A stretch of DNA of 14,555 bases from JBDRHL01 sp043816955 (lineage in GTDB: Bacteria > Planctomycetota > Phycisphaerae > Sedimentisphaerales > CAYZTY01). Below, piece by piece: positions 1 through 7,260 of the stretch. Below the pieces are notes generated by a model. That model was not told the origin of the DNA. It saw only the letters and a list, made by a program, of their open reading frames with translations, and ran no database searches. The translations under genes and the position numbers were made by a program. Numbering within the stretch: the first letter of the stretch is position 1; every line of letters begins with the position of its first letter. The DNA lies in assembly GCA_043816955.1 (NCBI GenBank), contig JBDRHL010000236.1, forward strand, positions 1 through 14,555, written 5' to 3'.

Positions 1-152
1 TCCTTTCGGTAAATCCATGAAAATATATTGGCCAAAATTTAAGAGCAAGTTGAAATCGATCCCAACCATTTTTTCTCACAACCTATTATATTTATTTGTC
101 TTACAACAATTTCCTAAAACCTTAACGGGACAGTAGTGTTAATAGATATATT

Positions 153-168
153 ATCTGACGTTTCAGAT
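153..168 (-). terminator. weak hairpin after the polyprenyl synthase gene
   Basis: A perfect 6-bp inverted repeat (ATCTGA, 4-nt loop, TCAGAT) lies about 28 bases past the stop codon of the polyprenyl synthase gene, in AT-rich sequence. It has no clean U-tract, so it is only a weak candidate for the 3' end of the nqr operon transcript. I see nothing else in bases 1-195. Confidence 0.25.
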
Positions 169-195
169 TATAGTGCGTTACCGCCCTATTGTGAA

Positions 196-1182
196 CTATG
201 CAATGCTTTCAACAACATAATCAGCAAGTCGCCTGAGACTTTGCTTATAGGGGCAGTAACCCAGATGATTCAGTTTCTTCTTAGCCGATTCAACATAATA
301 CGTAATTATCTGCCTGGTTTTCGCTCTTGCCGGGGAGTCCAGGAACAATTCACGTATATATCTGACTGTTTCGGCATCCGGCTGCGACGCAAGCAAAGTT
401 TCCAGTCTCTTTTTATCCTCAGATGACACCGTATCCAGCAGATTCATCAGAGGCAATGTCATCTCTCCGACCGCTATGTCCTGCCCGGCAGGTTTCCCAA
501 TTCCTTTGCCGGTAATATCCTTGTAGTCATCGGCCACCTGAAACGCCATGCCAAAATCATGCCCGAATTCCATGAGAGCTTTTTGAACAACCCCGGTCTG
601 TTTCGATATGATTGTGCCGGCCTGACAGCAGGCCGTGAAAATCGAGGCAGTCTTCTTTTTCACGATGACGATATAACTGTCTCGTGACAACTGTATATTA
701 TCTCTCTGGCAGAGTTGATTAAGCTCACCCTGACACATCACAAGTACCGCCTGGCAGATACAGGAAAAAATATCGGGATTTCTGCGTTCGGCAATCAGTT
801 CAAAAGCCTTGGAATACACGTAATCGCCGAAAATAACGGAAACATCCCGACCCCATCTAGAATTGACCGTTGGCCTGTTGTGCCGGATGGCGGCGTGATC
901 AACAAGATCATCGTGAATCAGCGAGGCAATATGAATCAGCTCGAATGCTGCGGCAATGCGGATCAACTCATCCCGCTCAGATTCGGTATCCGCCTTATTC
1001 TCAGACACCTTCGCAGACAGTATCACTAAGGCCGGCCTGAGCCGCTTGCCCACACAGGCCAGAACCGAATCGCTCATCTCAAGAACAGACTCGCTGCTCG
1101 ATTCACTCAGGGAAGCCTTGAGAGTATTTTCAACTGCGTCTAATTCATCCTGGATAGGATGGTACAACTCGTCCAATATCAT
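196..1182 (-). CDS. long-chain trans-polyprenyl diphosphate synthase
   Basis: Class I prenyltransferase of about 328 aa that adds isopentenyl diphosphate units to an allylic diphosphate, here probably to make the side chain of menaquinone or another quinone. Visible motifs are GKRLRP (residues 45-50), the first Asp-rich motif DDLVD (91-95) and the second, DDYKD (218-222). The residues 4 and 5 positions before the first motif are small (Ser, Ala), which in this family goes with long products (IspB/HepT-like) rather than farnesyl diphosphate. I chose the ATG at 1182 because an AAGGA sits about 10 bases upstream. An in-frame ATG at 1209 would add 9 residues but has no ribosome site. The gene follows nqrF by a few tens of bases at most, so it is probably the last gene of the nqr operon, linking a quinone-reducing enzyme with quinone synthesis. 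Exact chain length cannot be read from sequence. Confidence 0.9.
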   Translation of the reverse strand: MILDELYHPIQDELDAVENTLKASLSESSSESVLEMSDSVLACVGKRLRPALVILSAKVSENKADTESERDELIRIAAAFELIHIASLIHDDLVDHAAIRHNRPTVNSRWGRDVSVIFGDYVYSKAFELIAERRNPDIFSCICQAVLVMCQGELNQLCQRDNIQLSRDSYIVIVKKKTASIFTACCQAGTIISKQTGVVQKALMEFGHDFGMAFQVADDYKDITGKGIGKPAGQDIAVGEMTLPLMNLLDTVSSEDKKRLETLLASQPDAETVRYIRELFLDSPARAKTRQIITYYVESAKKKLNHLGYCPYKQSLRRLADYVVESIA

Positions 1183-1212
1183 GCTCACTTGTTCCTTCCG
1201 CCGGCCCATATG

Positions 1213-2304
1213 TCAGAATTTGTCATAAAAAATATCGTCCTGCCTCATCCCTTTTTCCTCCAGTACCCTAGTAACCGCCTCAATCATAGGCTCCGGCCCA
1301 CATAAAAACGCCTGCCGCCGTACGCCTGCCTCCAGATACTTATCGACAGCAAGATGAATAAAGCCGATCTCCCCCTCCCAGCTTTCACCCTTTTCGAGTC
1401 TGTCCGACAGAGCGTAAACCACGTGGAAGTTTTTGTGTTTTGACGCCAGATTCTCGAACTGCCTGAGATAGAAAATATCTTTTGTGGTTCTGCATCCGAA
1501 GAAAAGCCAACATGACCGGTCAGGCCACCGATCATATAATGTATAAAGAATGTTTTTTATAGGCGCCATCCCACAGCCGCCTCCTACGCAGATTATCTCC
1601 ACCGACGCATCTTCATTCAGATAAAAATCACCATACGGGCCGGTAAAGCTGACTTTATCACCAACATTCAGGTTACAAAGATATGTCGATGCTATCCCCT
1701 CGGGAACCAGCCGAACAATCAATTCAACCTCGTTAGACTCATACACCGCTGAACTAATTGAGTAAGCTCGGAAAACCGGCCCATCCGGCGATGGCGCCTG
1801 AACCTGGATATACTGTCCGGCACGGTGCGAGATATTTCCCGGATCATCAAGACTCAGCCTTACCTCTTTGATGTCGTAAGTCAGGGCTCTGGTGCTTCGC
1901 ACCGTCGATTTGAACATCCTGATGTTAAGAAGCTCCTCGGGTATCCGAACGTAAATATCCTCGCGAATCTTGACCTGGCAGGCAAGTCTTATCCCCGATC
2001 GAATTTCCTTTCGAGTCAGGTAGGGCGTCTCTGTCGGCAGCACCGGCCCGCCGCCTTCAAGGACCGTAATTTTACAGTAACCACACGAGCCTTTCCCGCC
2101 GCATGCTGACGGTATAAAAATCTCACTCTCATAAAGCGCCGAAAGCAGCGTTTGGCCTCCTTCAACTTCGAGTGGTTTTTCTCCGGAGTTAATATCCAGT
2201 TTGCAGATACCATAGTCCACAAGGAAACGCTCGGCAGCCATCAGCAGCGCCGACAGCACTACAAACAACCCCCCGAACGATACCACAGATAACAGGTAGA
2301 CCAT
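1213..2304 (-). CDS. nqrF: Na+-translocating NADH:quinone reductase subunit F
   Basis: NADH-oxidising entry subunit of the Na+-NQR complex, about 363 aa. Order of parts: one N-terminal membrane helix (residues 2-22); a plant-type 2Fe-2S domain with Cys68, Cys74, Cys77 and Cys109; a ferredoxin-reductase FAD domain with RAYS (179-182); an NAD(H) domain with GGGCGMAP (241-248) and CGPEPM (335-340); and the typical aromatic C-terminus (FYDKF). It takes hydride from NADH on the cytoplasmic side and passes electrons through FAD and 2Fe-2S to the membrane subunits. The start at 2304 gives the expected N-terminal helix and lies 10 bases after the nqrE stop with AGGA upstream. A longer frame to 2376 runs inside nqrE and is unlikely. 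The protein is shorter than the roughly 408 aa of Vibrio NqrF, as I recall that length, but no key residue is missing. Confidence 0.95.
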   Translation of the reverse strand: MVYLLSVVSFGGLFVVLSALLMAAERFLVDYGICKLDINSGEKPLEVEGGQTLLSALYESEIFIPSACGGKGSCGYCKITVLEGGGPVLPTETPYLTRKEIRSGIRLACQVKIREDIYVRIPEELLNIRMFKSTVRSTRALTYDIKEVRLSLDDPGNISHRAGQYIQVQAPSPDGPVFRAYSISSAVYESNEVELIVRLVPEGIASTYLCNLNVGDKVSFTGPYGDFYLNEDASVEIICVGGGCGMAPIKNILYTLYDRWPDRSCWLFFGCRTTKDIFYLRQFENLASKHKNFHVVYALSDRLEKGESWEGEIGFIHLAVDKYLEAGVRRQAFLCGPEPMIEAVTRVLEEKGMRQDDIFYDKF

Positions 2305-2314
2305 TGAAACTATC

Positions 2315-2905
2315 CTACTGTATCGAAACCATGCCGGCAAAGCCCATAAACGCCATAGCAAGCACACCCGTAACAATCATCGCTATCGGAACACCTTCAA
2401 AGGGCATTGGAATATTGCTGTATCTCATCTTCTGCCTGAGCCCTGCCATCAGAATGATGGCAAATGCCCAGCCGATGCCCGCTCCGAGACCAAAACCTGC
2501 TGACTGGATAAAATTGTAACTTCGAATCACCATAAACAGACAGGCCCCGAGTATCGCACAGTTAACCGTAATAAGAGGAAGGAAAATCCCCAGCGCAAAA
2601 TACAATCTGGGGCTGAAACGCTCGACGAACATTTCAACGAACTGGACAAAGGCGGCAATTACCGCGATAAACACTATGAACGTCAGATGACCAAGTCCCA
2701 GCGGTATCAGCACGAAATGATATATCAGATAGTTGATCATCGTCGTTGCGGTCATAACAAATATTACCGCTGTACCAAGGCCGACCGCTGTGTCAATCCT
2801 GCCGGAACAGGCAATAAATGAACACACACCAAGAAAATTCGTTAGCAATATATTGTTAGTAAATATTGCTGCTATCAGGATCACAAAAGCCGAGGTCTCA
2901 CTCAT
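2315..2905 (-). CDS. nqrE: Na+-translocating NADH:quinone reductase subunit E
   Basis: Six-helix integral membrane subunit of Na+-NQR, 196 aa, close to the usual length of about 200. NqrE and NqrD form an inverted-topology pair that holds an iron or Fe-S centre between them. The matching cysteines here are Cys28 (in GVCSF) and Cys116 (in VNCAILGAC). Other family hallmarks are TNNILLTNFLG near the N-terminus and SAGFGLGAGIGWAFA near residue 135-149. The start ATG overlaps the nqrD stop by one base (TAATG) and has a strong AAGGAGGT ribosome site inside the end of nqrD, so the two are translationally coupled. Confidence 0.95.
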   Translation of the reverse strand: MSETSAFVILIAAIFTNNILLTNFLGVCSFIACSGRIDTAVGLGTAVIFVMTATTMINYLIYHFVLIPLGLGHLTFIVFIAVIAAFVQFVEMFVERFSPRLYFALGIFLPLITVNCAILGACLFMVIRSYNFIQSAGFGLGAGIGWAFAIILMAGLRQKMRYSNIPMPFEGVPIAMIVTGVLAMAFMGFAGMVSIQ

Positions 2906-3570
2906 TAGCCGACCTCCTTCCTATTGCTTTTGCTAATCGCGTTAAAAATCGCGATAACTATACCAAGCGCAAAAAACGCCCCTGGGGCCATAATCATCAA
3001 CTGATTGGATGTATACCACCGGCTGCTGAGAATGGTATGGCTGAACACCTCGCCCGTACCCAGAAGCTCTCTGAAAAAGCCTATAACTGCAAGTACCGCA
3101 GCGTATCCAAGCCCGTTGGCGGCGCCATCAATCATCGACAGTATCGGCCGATTCTGTAAAGCAAACGCTTCGGCGCGACCCATCACTATGCAGTTGGTTA
3201 TTATCAGGCCGACATAAGGACCAAGCTGTTTTGACATATCCCAATAGAAGGCCTTTAGAAACTGATCAAACAGTATTACAAACGTGGCGATGATACCGAC
3301 TTGGGCAATCATCCGAATCCGCCGAGGTGTAACCTTGCGCAGCAACGAAACAAACAGGTTCGTCCCTATACAGACAAATATCAATGCAGAACCCATCACC
3401 AGAGAATTTTTCAGCCGGCTCGTTACCGCTAGCGCCGAGCATATACCGAGGACCTGGATCGCGATAGGATTGCTTGTCCAGGCTCCTTCCTTAAACGTAA
3501 CCAGCCCCCTGTCTCTGCAGGACTTCCCCGGCCCGCATCCGCTACAAACAGTCCGCTTGTTTTCCACCAT
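2905..3570 (-). CDS. nqrD: Na+-translocating NADH:quinone reductase subunit D
   Basis: Membrane subunit of Na+-NQR, 221 aa, paralogue and partner of NqrE. Conserved blocks include NPIAIQVLGICSALAVT (34-50) and LIITNCIVMGRAEAFA (122-137); Cys44 and Cys127 correspond to the iron-centre ligands of the NqrD/NqrE pair. The N-terminus is odd: residues 1-30 are longer than in the Vibrio protein as I remember it and contain Cys9, Cys12 and Cys18 in the pattern C-x2-C-x5-C, with Gly and basic residues between. This could be a small metal-binding or redox tag; no known NqrD role for it comes to mind. The ATG overlaps the nqrC stop by one base (TAATG), so translation is probably coupled. Confidence 0.95.
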   Translation of the reverse strand: MVENKRTVCSGCGPGKSCRDRGLVTFKEGAWTSNPIAIQVLGICSALAVTSRLKNSLVMGSALIFVCIGTNLFVSLLRKVTPRRIRMIAQVGIIATFVILFDQFLKAFYWDMSKQLGPYVGLIITNCIVMGRAEAFALQNRPILSMIDGAANGLGYAAVLAVIGFFRELLGTGEVFSHTILSSRWYTSNQLMIMAPGAFFALGIVIAIFNAISKSNRKEVG

Positions 3571-4193
3571 TATTTGTCCTGCTTCTCAGCAATTTTCTTT
3601 ATCACAGTATTGAGCATGTCCTCGACCTTCCTGCACGTCATCGTCGCTCCTGTTATGGCGTCCACTCCATTGGGGATAGCTTTGCCTCTTTGTCCGCCTA
3701 TTACTATACCAATATTACCCGACTCATCGAACACTGATTTACCTTCGAATTGCCCGCGAAACCACACCGAGCCGATCTCGCCGCCCAGCCCCGGCGTCTC
3801 CTGCTGCTCATGGAATGCTATACCCCGGATAGTTTTCATATCCCCATTCAGCGACAGAAATCCTTTCACCGGCCCCCAAAGCCCCGACCCTGAAAACTCA
3901 ACCGCCAATGCCTGAACAACACCGCTTTGCATGTCAGGCATATACACATAAACCGCCCTTCCCCCTCGCTCCTGCTGCTTGATGTTCCGGTTGAATATTT
4001 CCACCAACTGTCCGCAGGGCGCCTTTGTTTCAAAAGGAACACCCAGTACCGTCAGAATATTAAAAATTCTTTCAGCTTTGAGATTGTCTGCCTGGTAAGG
4101 TGCGGTGAAACTGCCGGCTGCGGTCAGAAGAAGGGCGCAAACTGTGCCCAGCACCGCAGCATACACAAGCGCGTACAGGTTACCCTTCACCAT
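3570..4193 (-). CDS. nqrC: Na+-translocating NADH:quinone reductase subunit C
   Basis: FMN-carrying subunit of Na+-NQR, 207 aa. It has one N-terminal membrane helix (about 8-29) and an extracytoplasmic FMN-binding domain. The covalent flavinylation motif is DAITGATMT (178-186), with Thr184 the likely attachment site; Vibrio has Ser where this protein has Thr181. The conserved HEQQETPGLGGEIG block (128-141) is also present. The protein is about 50 aa shorter than Vibrio NqrC as I recall it. Attachment of FMN needs the transferase ApbE, which is not encoded in this window. The start lies inside the end of nqrB (14-base overlap) with GAGGAG upstream, so its translation is coupled to nqrB. Confidence 0.95.
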   Translation of the reverse strand: MVKGNLYALVYAAVLGTVCALLLTAAGSFTAPYQADNLKAERIFNILTVLGVPFETKAPCGQLVEIFNRNIKQQERGGRAVYVYMPDMQSGVVQALAVEFSGSGLWGPVKGFLSLNGDMKTIRGIAFHEQQETPGLGGEIGSVWFRGQFEGKSVFDESGNIGIVIGGQRGKAIPNGVDAITGATMTCRKVEDMLNTVIKKIAEKQDK

Positions 4194-5268
4194 TCAATCT
4201 CCTCAATCGCAGCTTGACTGCTGCCTCATCAAGAATCGGTGCTGTGATATTGCCCAGCAGAATCGCGAACGTAACACCTTCGACATAGCCTGTAAAGTTG
4301 CGTATCAGGCATGTTACAATGCCTATTATTATCCCATAAGCCCATTTCGCTTCGTTTGTTATCGGGCTTGTTACCGGGTCAGTCGCCATGAAAAACGCCC
4401 CTGTCATGATTCCGCCTGCGCACAAATGCCACATTGCAGGAGCGAACCTCTGCGGGTCGGCAAAATTGAATATCGCGCTTAACACCGCAACCGAAGCAAG
4501 GATACTGGCCACAGTCCGCCAGTTCGCAACACCTGTCGCCAGAAGAAAAACACCGCCGACTATGATCGCAAGAGCCGAAGTCTCGCCGGAACTTCCTGTA
4601 ATATTACCGAGAAACATTTCCCGCAAAGGAAGGATCAGCCCCTGTTTGGCCTGGGCGAGCGGTGTTGCTTTTGTAACCACATCGACAGCCGCACCATCCA
4701 GATACTTCACCAGATGACCCGGAAAACCGCTGCCAGGCATTACCCATCGTCCAGCCATCTGGGCAGGATACGCCAGCGATAAAAAGCACCTTCCCACAAG
4801 CGCAGGATTAAATACATTTCTGCCTGTCCCGCCGAATAATTCCTTGCCTGCAAACACCCCGAATGCCACACCAAGCCCGACCATCCAGAAAGGTGTCCCG
4901 GGCGGAAGAATCAGCGGGAACAAAAGCCCTGTTACCAGAAATCCCTCGTTGATCTCCTCTTTGCGTACTATTGCAAATACAACTTCTACCGCACCGCCAA
5001 CAGCGTATGAAACAATAATCATCGCAATGATGCGCAAACCGAAAAAATATATCGAAGCAAACAAGCAGGGCAAAAGAGCAACTATCACCATCGACATGAA
5101 ACGCTTTATATCCAGCGGATCGCGAACGTGCGGAGCATACTGTGTTCTTCTGCCTGTAGCGAAAAAGAAATTGTCCACCGCGTTAAAAACCGGCTCAAAT
5201 GCGGCCATCCTTCCTCCCTTTTCAAAATTCGGGCGGGCCTTCTCAATCAGCTTCTGCAGAGTTCTCAT
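4180..5268 (-). CDS. nqrB: Na+-translocating NADH:quinone reductase subunit B
   Basis: Largest membrane subunit of Na+-NQR, 362 aa, with about ten hydrophobic segments. It carries FMN and riboflavin and forms the Na+ path and part of the quinone/inhibitor site. The N-terminus (residues 11-60, with FEKGG and HVRDPLDIKR) aligns with known NqrB, supporting the start. Other hallmarks are GKELFGGTGRNVFNPALVGR (141-160) and MATDPVTSP (294-302). The flavin-site segment reads GSSGETSALA (225-234), with Thr230 the likely FMN attachment. From memory, Vibrio NqrB reads GEVSTLA here, while the GETS form is typical of the homologous RnfD. It lacks about 50 aa compared with Vibrio NqrB. The start codon overlaps the nqrA stop (ATGA), with GGAAAG upstream. 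Confidence 0.95.
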   Translation of the reverse strand: MRTLQKLIEKARPNFEKGGRMAAFEPVFNAVDNFFFATGRRTQYAPHVRDPLDIKRFMSMVIVALLPCLFASIYFFGLRIIAMIIVSYAVGGAVEVVFAIVRKEEINEGFLVTGLLFPLILPPGTPFWMVGLGVAFGVFAGKELFGGTGRNVFNPALVGRCFLSLAYPAQMAGRWVMPGSGFPGHLVKYLDGAAVDVVTKATPLAQAKQGLILPLREMFLGNITGSSGETSALAIIVGGVFLLATGVANWRTVASILASVAVLSAIFNFADPQRFAPAMWHLCAGGIMTGAFFMATDPVTSPITNEAKWAYGIIIGIVTCLIRNFTGYVEGVTFAILLGNITAPILDEAAVKLRLRRLNGEG

Positions 5269-6659
5269 GCGCTGTCTTTCCGAACGTTCACACCGCCAAG
5301 TTCGGCTTTTTCCCTACCGATCAGGTCCTGCGCATCAGCAATCTGCTGACGAAGCTCTATCTTCGACGGGCAGACAAAAGAGCACAAACCGCACCTTATA
5401 CAAAGATCCGCACGGGCTTCTTCTGCTTCCTCTATAAGGCTGCGATACAGATACTTGTGAATAAGATGAGGCATAATCCCTGCTGGGCAGACCTTTTCAC
5501 AAAAGCCACAGGCTATGCAGGCTCGAAGCTCACCACGCATAGCCGTATCCAGTCGCTCCGGAAAATCTTTTCTAAAGCCGCTTAGAAAACACCAACTGTA
5601 TGACCTGCGATCCCAGCCGGGACGCATAAAACCGAGAAATTCCCGCTTCTCATGCTCGCCAAGAAAAGTAAGGCCTGTACATTCGGTATCGAGACCCTGC
5701 TCTTGGAAATCCAAAGACCGACCGGTCAGAATCCCCCCGTCCAGGACTCGCACCTCTCCGCCTTCGGCATACATATCAACTATCCTTTTAACAGGATACC
5801 CCGCCGTCACCCGGACGTGAACTGCAGACCTCGCCATCGGCCCGCCAATGGAAACCATCCTGTCAAGGCAAGGCCTGCTGTACGTAAGCGCCCTGTCAAC
5901 TGCCAGAACCCCTTCGGTTCGAACCGACCAGACAGGCCCGTCGGACCTGCCAAGGCCAAGCCTGCGGGCCAGGATGCTGAAGTTATCGTATGGGTATTTC
6001 AAAGGTATCTCAATTATCCTGACCCAGGCGTATCCCCGTATCTGCTCCTTAACCTTCGATGCCAGCGAAGATCGTATATGCGGCATCACAAGGTAAATTG
6101 GCTGGTATTCAAGCAAGGACTGAATATGCTCCAGCCCCCTTGTAAAGTCCAGCAGGTGATGATGCAGTTGCACATCGCCCCGTGCCAGGAACGGCTCAAG
6201 ACTCAACGTTGAGACAAGCACCGCCTGCGGCACAACTCGCGGATCCGGCAGCAACCCGGAATAAGCATCACTGAAAAACTGCCATGCCCCCAGGTCCAGC
6301 AGTTTCTGCGCGTTTGTTACTGCTGTGCCTTTCCCGCCGCTAATGTGCATAGGACCTTCCGCTGAAACATCCGCTTCTGCTTCTGCCGGCGAAATATCCG
6401 ATAGTATTATATGCCCTTTTACAGTATCAAGTTGCACATCTCCTTTTCGAGGCGCCAGCAGGGGCACTTTATGGTTATTCGGGTCATACGCCAGAAGCTC
6501 ACCACTACGAACCCGCGTGCCATCCTTAACGCAAATCTCACTGAAGGTAAATCTTGCGCTTCGCAGGGCAAGGTAAAACATATCAGGCTCAGGCAGCAGG
6601 CAGACTTCCCGCAAAGGCCTGCCTTCCAGAAAAATATTGTAACCGCCTCTGAATTTCAC
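5265..6659 (-). CDS. nqrA: Na+-translocating NADH:quinone reductase subunit A with two 4Fe-4S motifs
   Basis: Soluble cytoplasmic subunit of Na+-NQR, 464 aa, implicated in quinone binding. The N-terminal barrel-like region (1-100), the AWQFFSDAYS block (125-134, matching WTAFRTRPF in Vibrio), the VSIGGP segment (269-274) and the GGEVRVLDGGILTG block (300-313) identify it as NqrA rather than RnfC. The C-terminus carries two full ferredoxin motifs: CIACGFCEKVCP (Cys381, 384, 387, 391) and CIRCGLCSFVCP (Cys420, 423, 426, 430). In Vibrio NqrA, as I recall, the first motif is lost and the second is a remnant (CTFVCPGK). This copy therefore keeps an RnfC-like feature. The start is GTG at 6659 with GGAG 7 bases upstream. 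It is the first nqr gene, 38 bases after the AhbB-like gene. Confidence 0.93.
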   Translation of the reverse strand: MKFRGGYNIFLEGRPLREVCLLPEPDMFYLALRSARFTFSEICVKDGTRVRSGELLAYDPNNHKVPLLAPRKGDVQLDTVKGHIILSDISPAEAEADVSAEGPMHISGGKGTAVTNAQKLLDLGAWQFFSDAYSGLLPDPRVVPQAVLVSTLSLEPFLARGDVQLHHHLLDFTRGLEHIQSLLEYQPIYLVMPHIRSSLASKVKEQIRGYAWVRIIEIPLKYPYDNFSILARRLGLGRSDGPVWSVRTEGVLAVDRALTYSRPCLDRMVSIGGPMARSAVHVRVTAGYPVKRIVDMYAEGGEVRVLDGGILTGRSLDFQEQGLDTECTGLTFLGEHEKREFLGFMRPGWDRRSYSWCFLSGFRKDFPERLDTAMRGELRACIACGFCEKVCPAGIMPHLIHKYLYRSLIEEAEEARADLCIRCGLCSFVCPSKIELRQQIADAQDLIGREKAELGGVNVRKDSA

Positions 6660-6697
6660 CCAAATGCTCCGGCAAACGTTCTCTGTTTATTATCCGT

Positions 6698-7153
6698 TCA
6701 TGACAGCTTGAATCGCGCATCAAGTTTGAACTGCCGTTTCATCGGCAGATTAAGTATCTTCGAACGATCAAGCTTCAGGCGACAGCGAACCTGTTCGAGT
6801 ATCTGCTCTATCGCCCTTTCGTCAGCGGCTAGCACTGTAAACCATATGTTGAATTCGCCTGTTCGCAGGTAACTGTGCGTAACCTCAGGGAAACTGCTTA
6901 TCAACTCCGCTGCCCTGTCAACAGCAGTTTGTCCCACGCTCAGAGCTACTAACGTGCTGGAAAACCCTAGCTTATGCGAATCAAGAAAAATCCCAAGCCG
7001 ACGAATGACACCCACATCAATTAACTCTTCCAGCCTTTTGCGGAATTCATCAACAGATATACCCACACGCCGTGCAAGTACCTCATAGGGATCCCTACAC
7101 AGCGGAAAGTCGCTTTGAACCGTTTCGAGAATCTGCCTGTCAAGACTGTCCAT
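6698..7153 (-). CDS. AsnC/Lrp-fold siroheme decarboxylase subunit (AhbA/AhbB-like)
   Basis: A 151-aa protein with an N-terminal winged helix (LDRQIL near residue 4, VIRRLG near 48-53) and a C-terminal AsnC-type ferredoxin-fold domain containing VTHSYLRTGEFNIWFTVLA (about 91-109). That last block is typical of AhbA/AhbB/NirD-type proteins. In the siroheme-dependent pathway these convert siroheme to didecarboxysiroheme for alternative heme or heme d1 synthesis. Ordinary Lrp regulators lack this His/Tyr/Trp pattern. AhbA and AhbB normally work as a pair; only one is present here, so the partner must be elsewhere or this protein acts differently, for example as a heme-sensing regulator. No ribosome site precedes the ATG, an in-frame stop lies five codons upstream, and a promoter-like site ends about 10 bases before it, suggesting a very short or absent leader. 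It may be the first gene of the nqr operon. Confidence 0.82.
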   Translation of the reverse strand: MDSLDRQILETVQSDFPLCRDPYEVLARRVGISVDEFRKRLEELIDVGVIRRLGIFLDSHKLGFSSTLVALSVGQTAVDRAAELISSFPEVTHSYLRTGEFNIWFTVLAADERAIEQILEQVRCRLKLDRSKILNLPMKRQFKLDARFKLS

Positions 7154-7162
7154 TAAGGCAGC

Positions 7163-7191
7163 ATTTTAAGATTCGTAACTCGTTGAGGCAA
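7163..7191 (-). promoter_or_regulatory. candidate promoter for the AhbB-like gene and nqr operon
   Basis: On the minus strand a -35-like TTGCCT (7191-7186) and a -10-like TAAAAT (7168-7163) are separated by 17 bases. Transcription would begin about 3 bases before the ATG at 7153, giving a nearly leaderless message, which fits the absence of a ribosome site. Similar TTGCC(T/C) -35 boxes are seen before tRNA-Leu and queC. Confidence 0.4.
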
Positions 7192-7199
7192 GTAATATA

Positions 7200-7227
7200 T
7201 TGTTTTCAGACCTTAGCAGGGTAGAAT
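7200..7227 (+). promoter_or_regulatory. candidate promoter for the glycerol-1-phosphate dehydrogenase gene
   Basis: TTGTTT (7200-7205) and TAGAAT (7222-7227) with a 16-base spacer lie about 33 bases upstream of the start codon at 7261. An AGAGGA ribosome site lies between. It is predicted by consensus only. Confidence 0.4.
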
Positions 7228-7260
7228 GTTTTACCGGCAGAGTAATCAGAGGATATTGAA

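Noticed and set aside
4844..5437. 197-codon plus-strand open frame across nqrB/nqrA
   Set aside because: It spans the junction of two well-supported minus-strand genes, is Ser/Pro/Arg-rich, and has no ribosome site or motif.
5652..6212. 186-codon plus-strand open frame inside nqrA
   Set aside because: It is antisense to nqrA; the composition is that of a reversed coding strand.
5265..6659. Reading the ferredoxin-bearing subunit as RnfC and the locus as rnf
   Set aside because: The locus has NqrA-specific blocks, GTG-started nqrA in A-B-C-D-E-F order, and an NqrF with FAD and 2Fe-2S domains; an Rnf locus would instead have RnfB.
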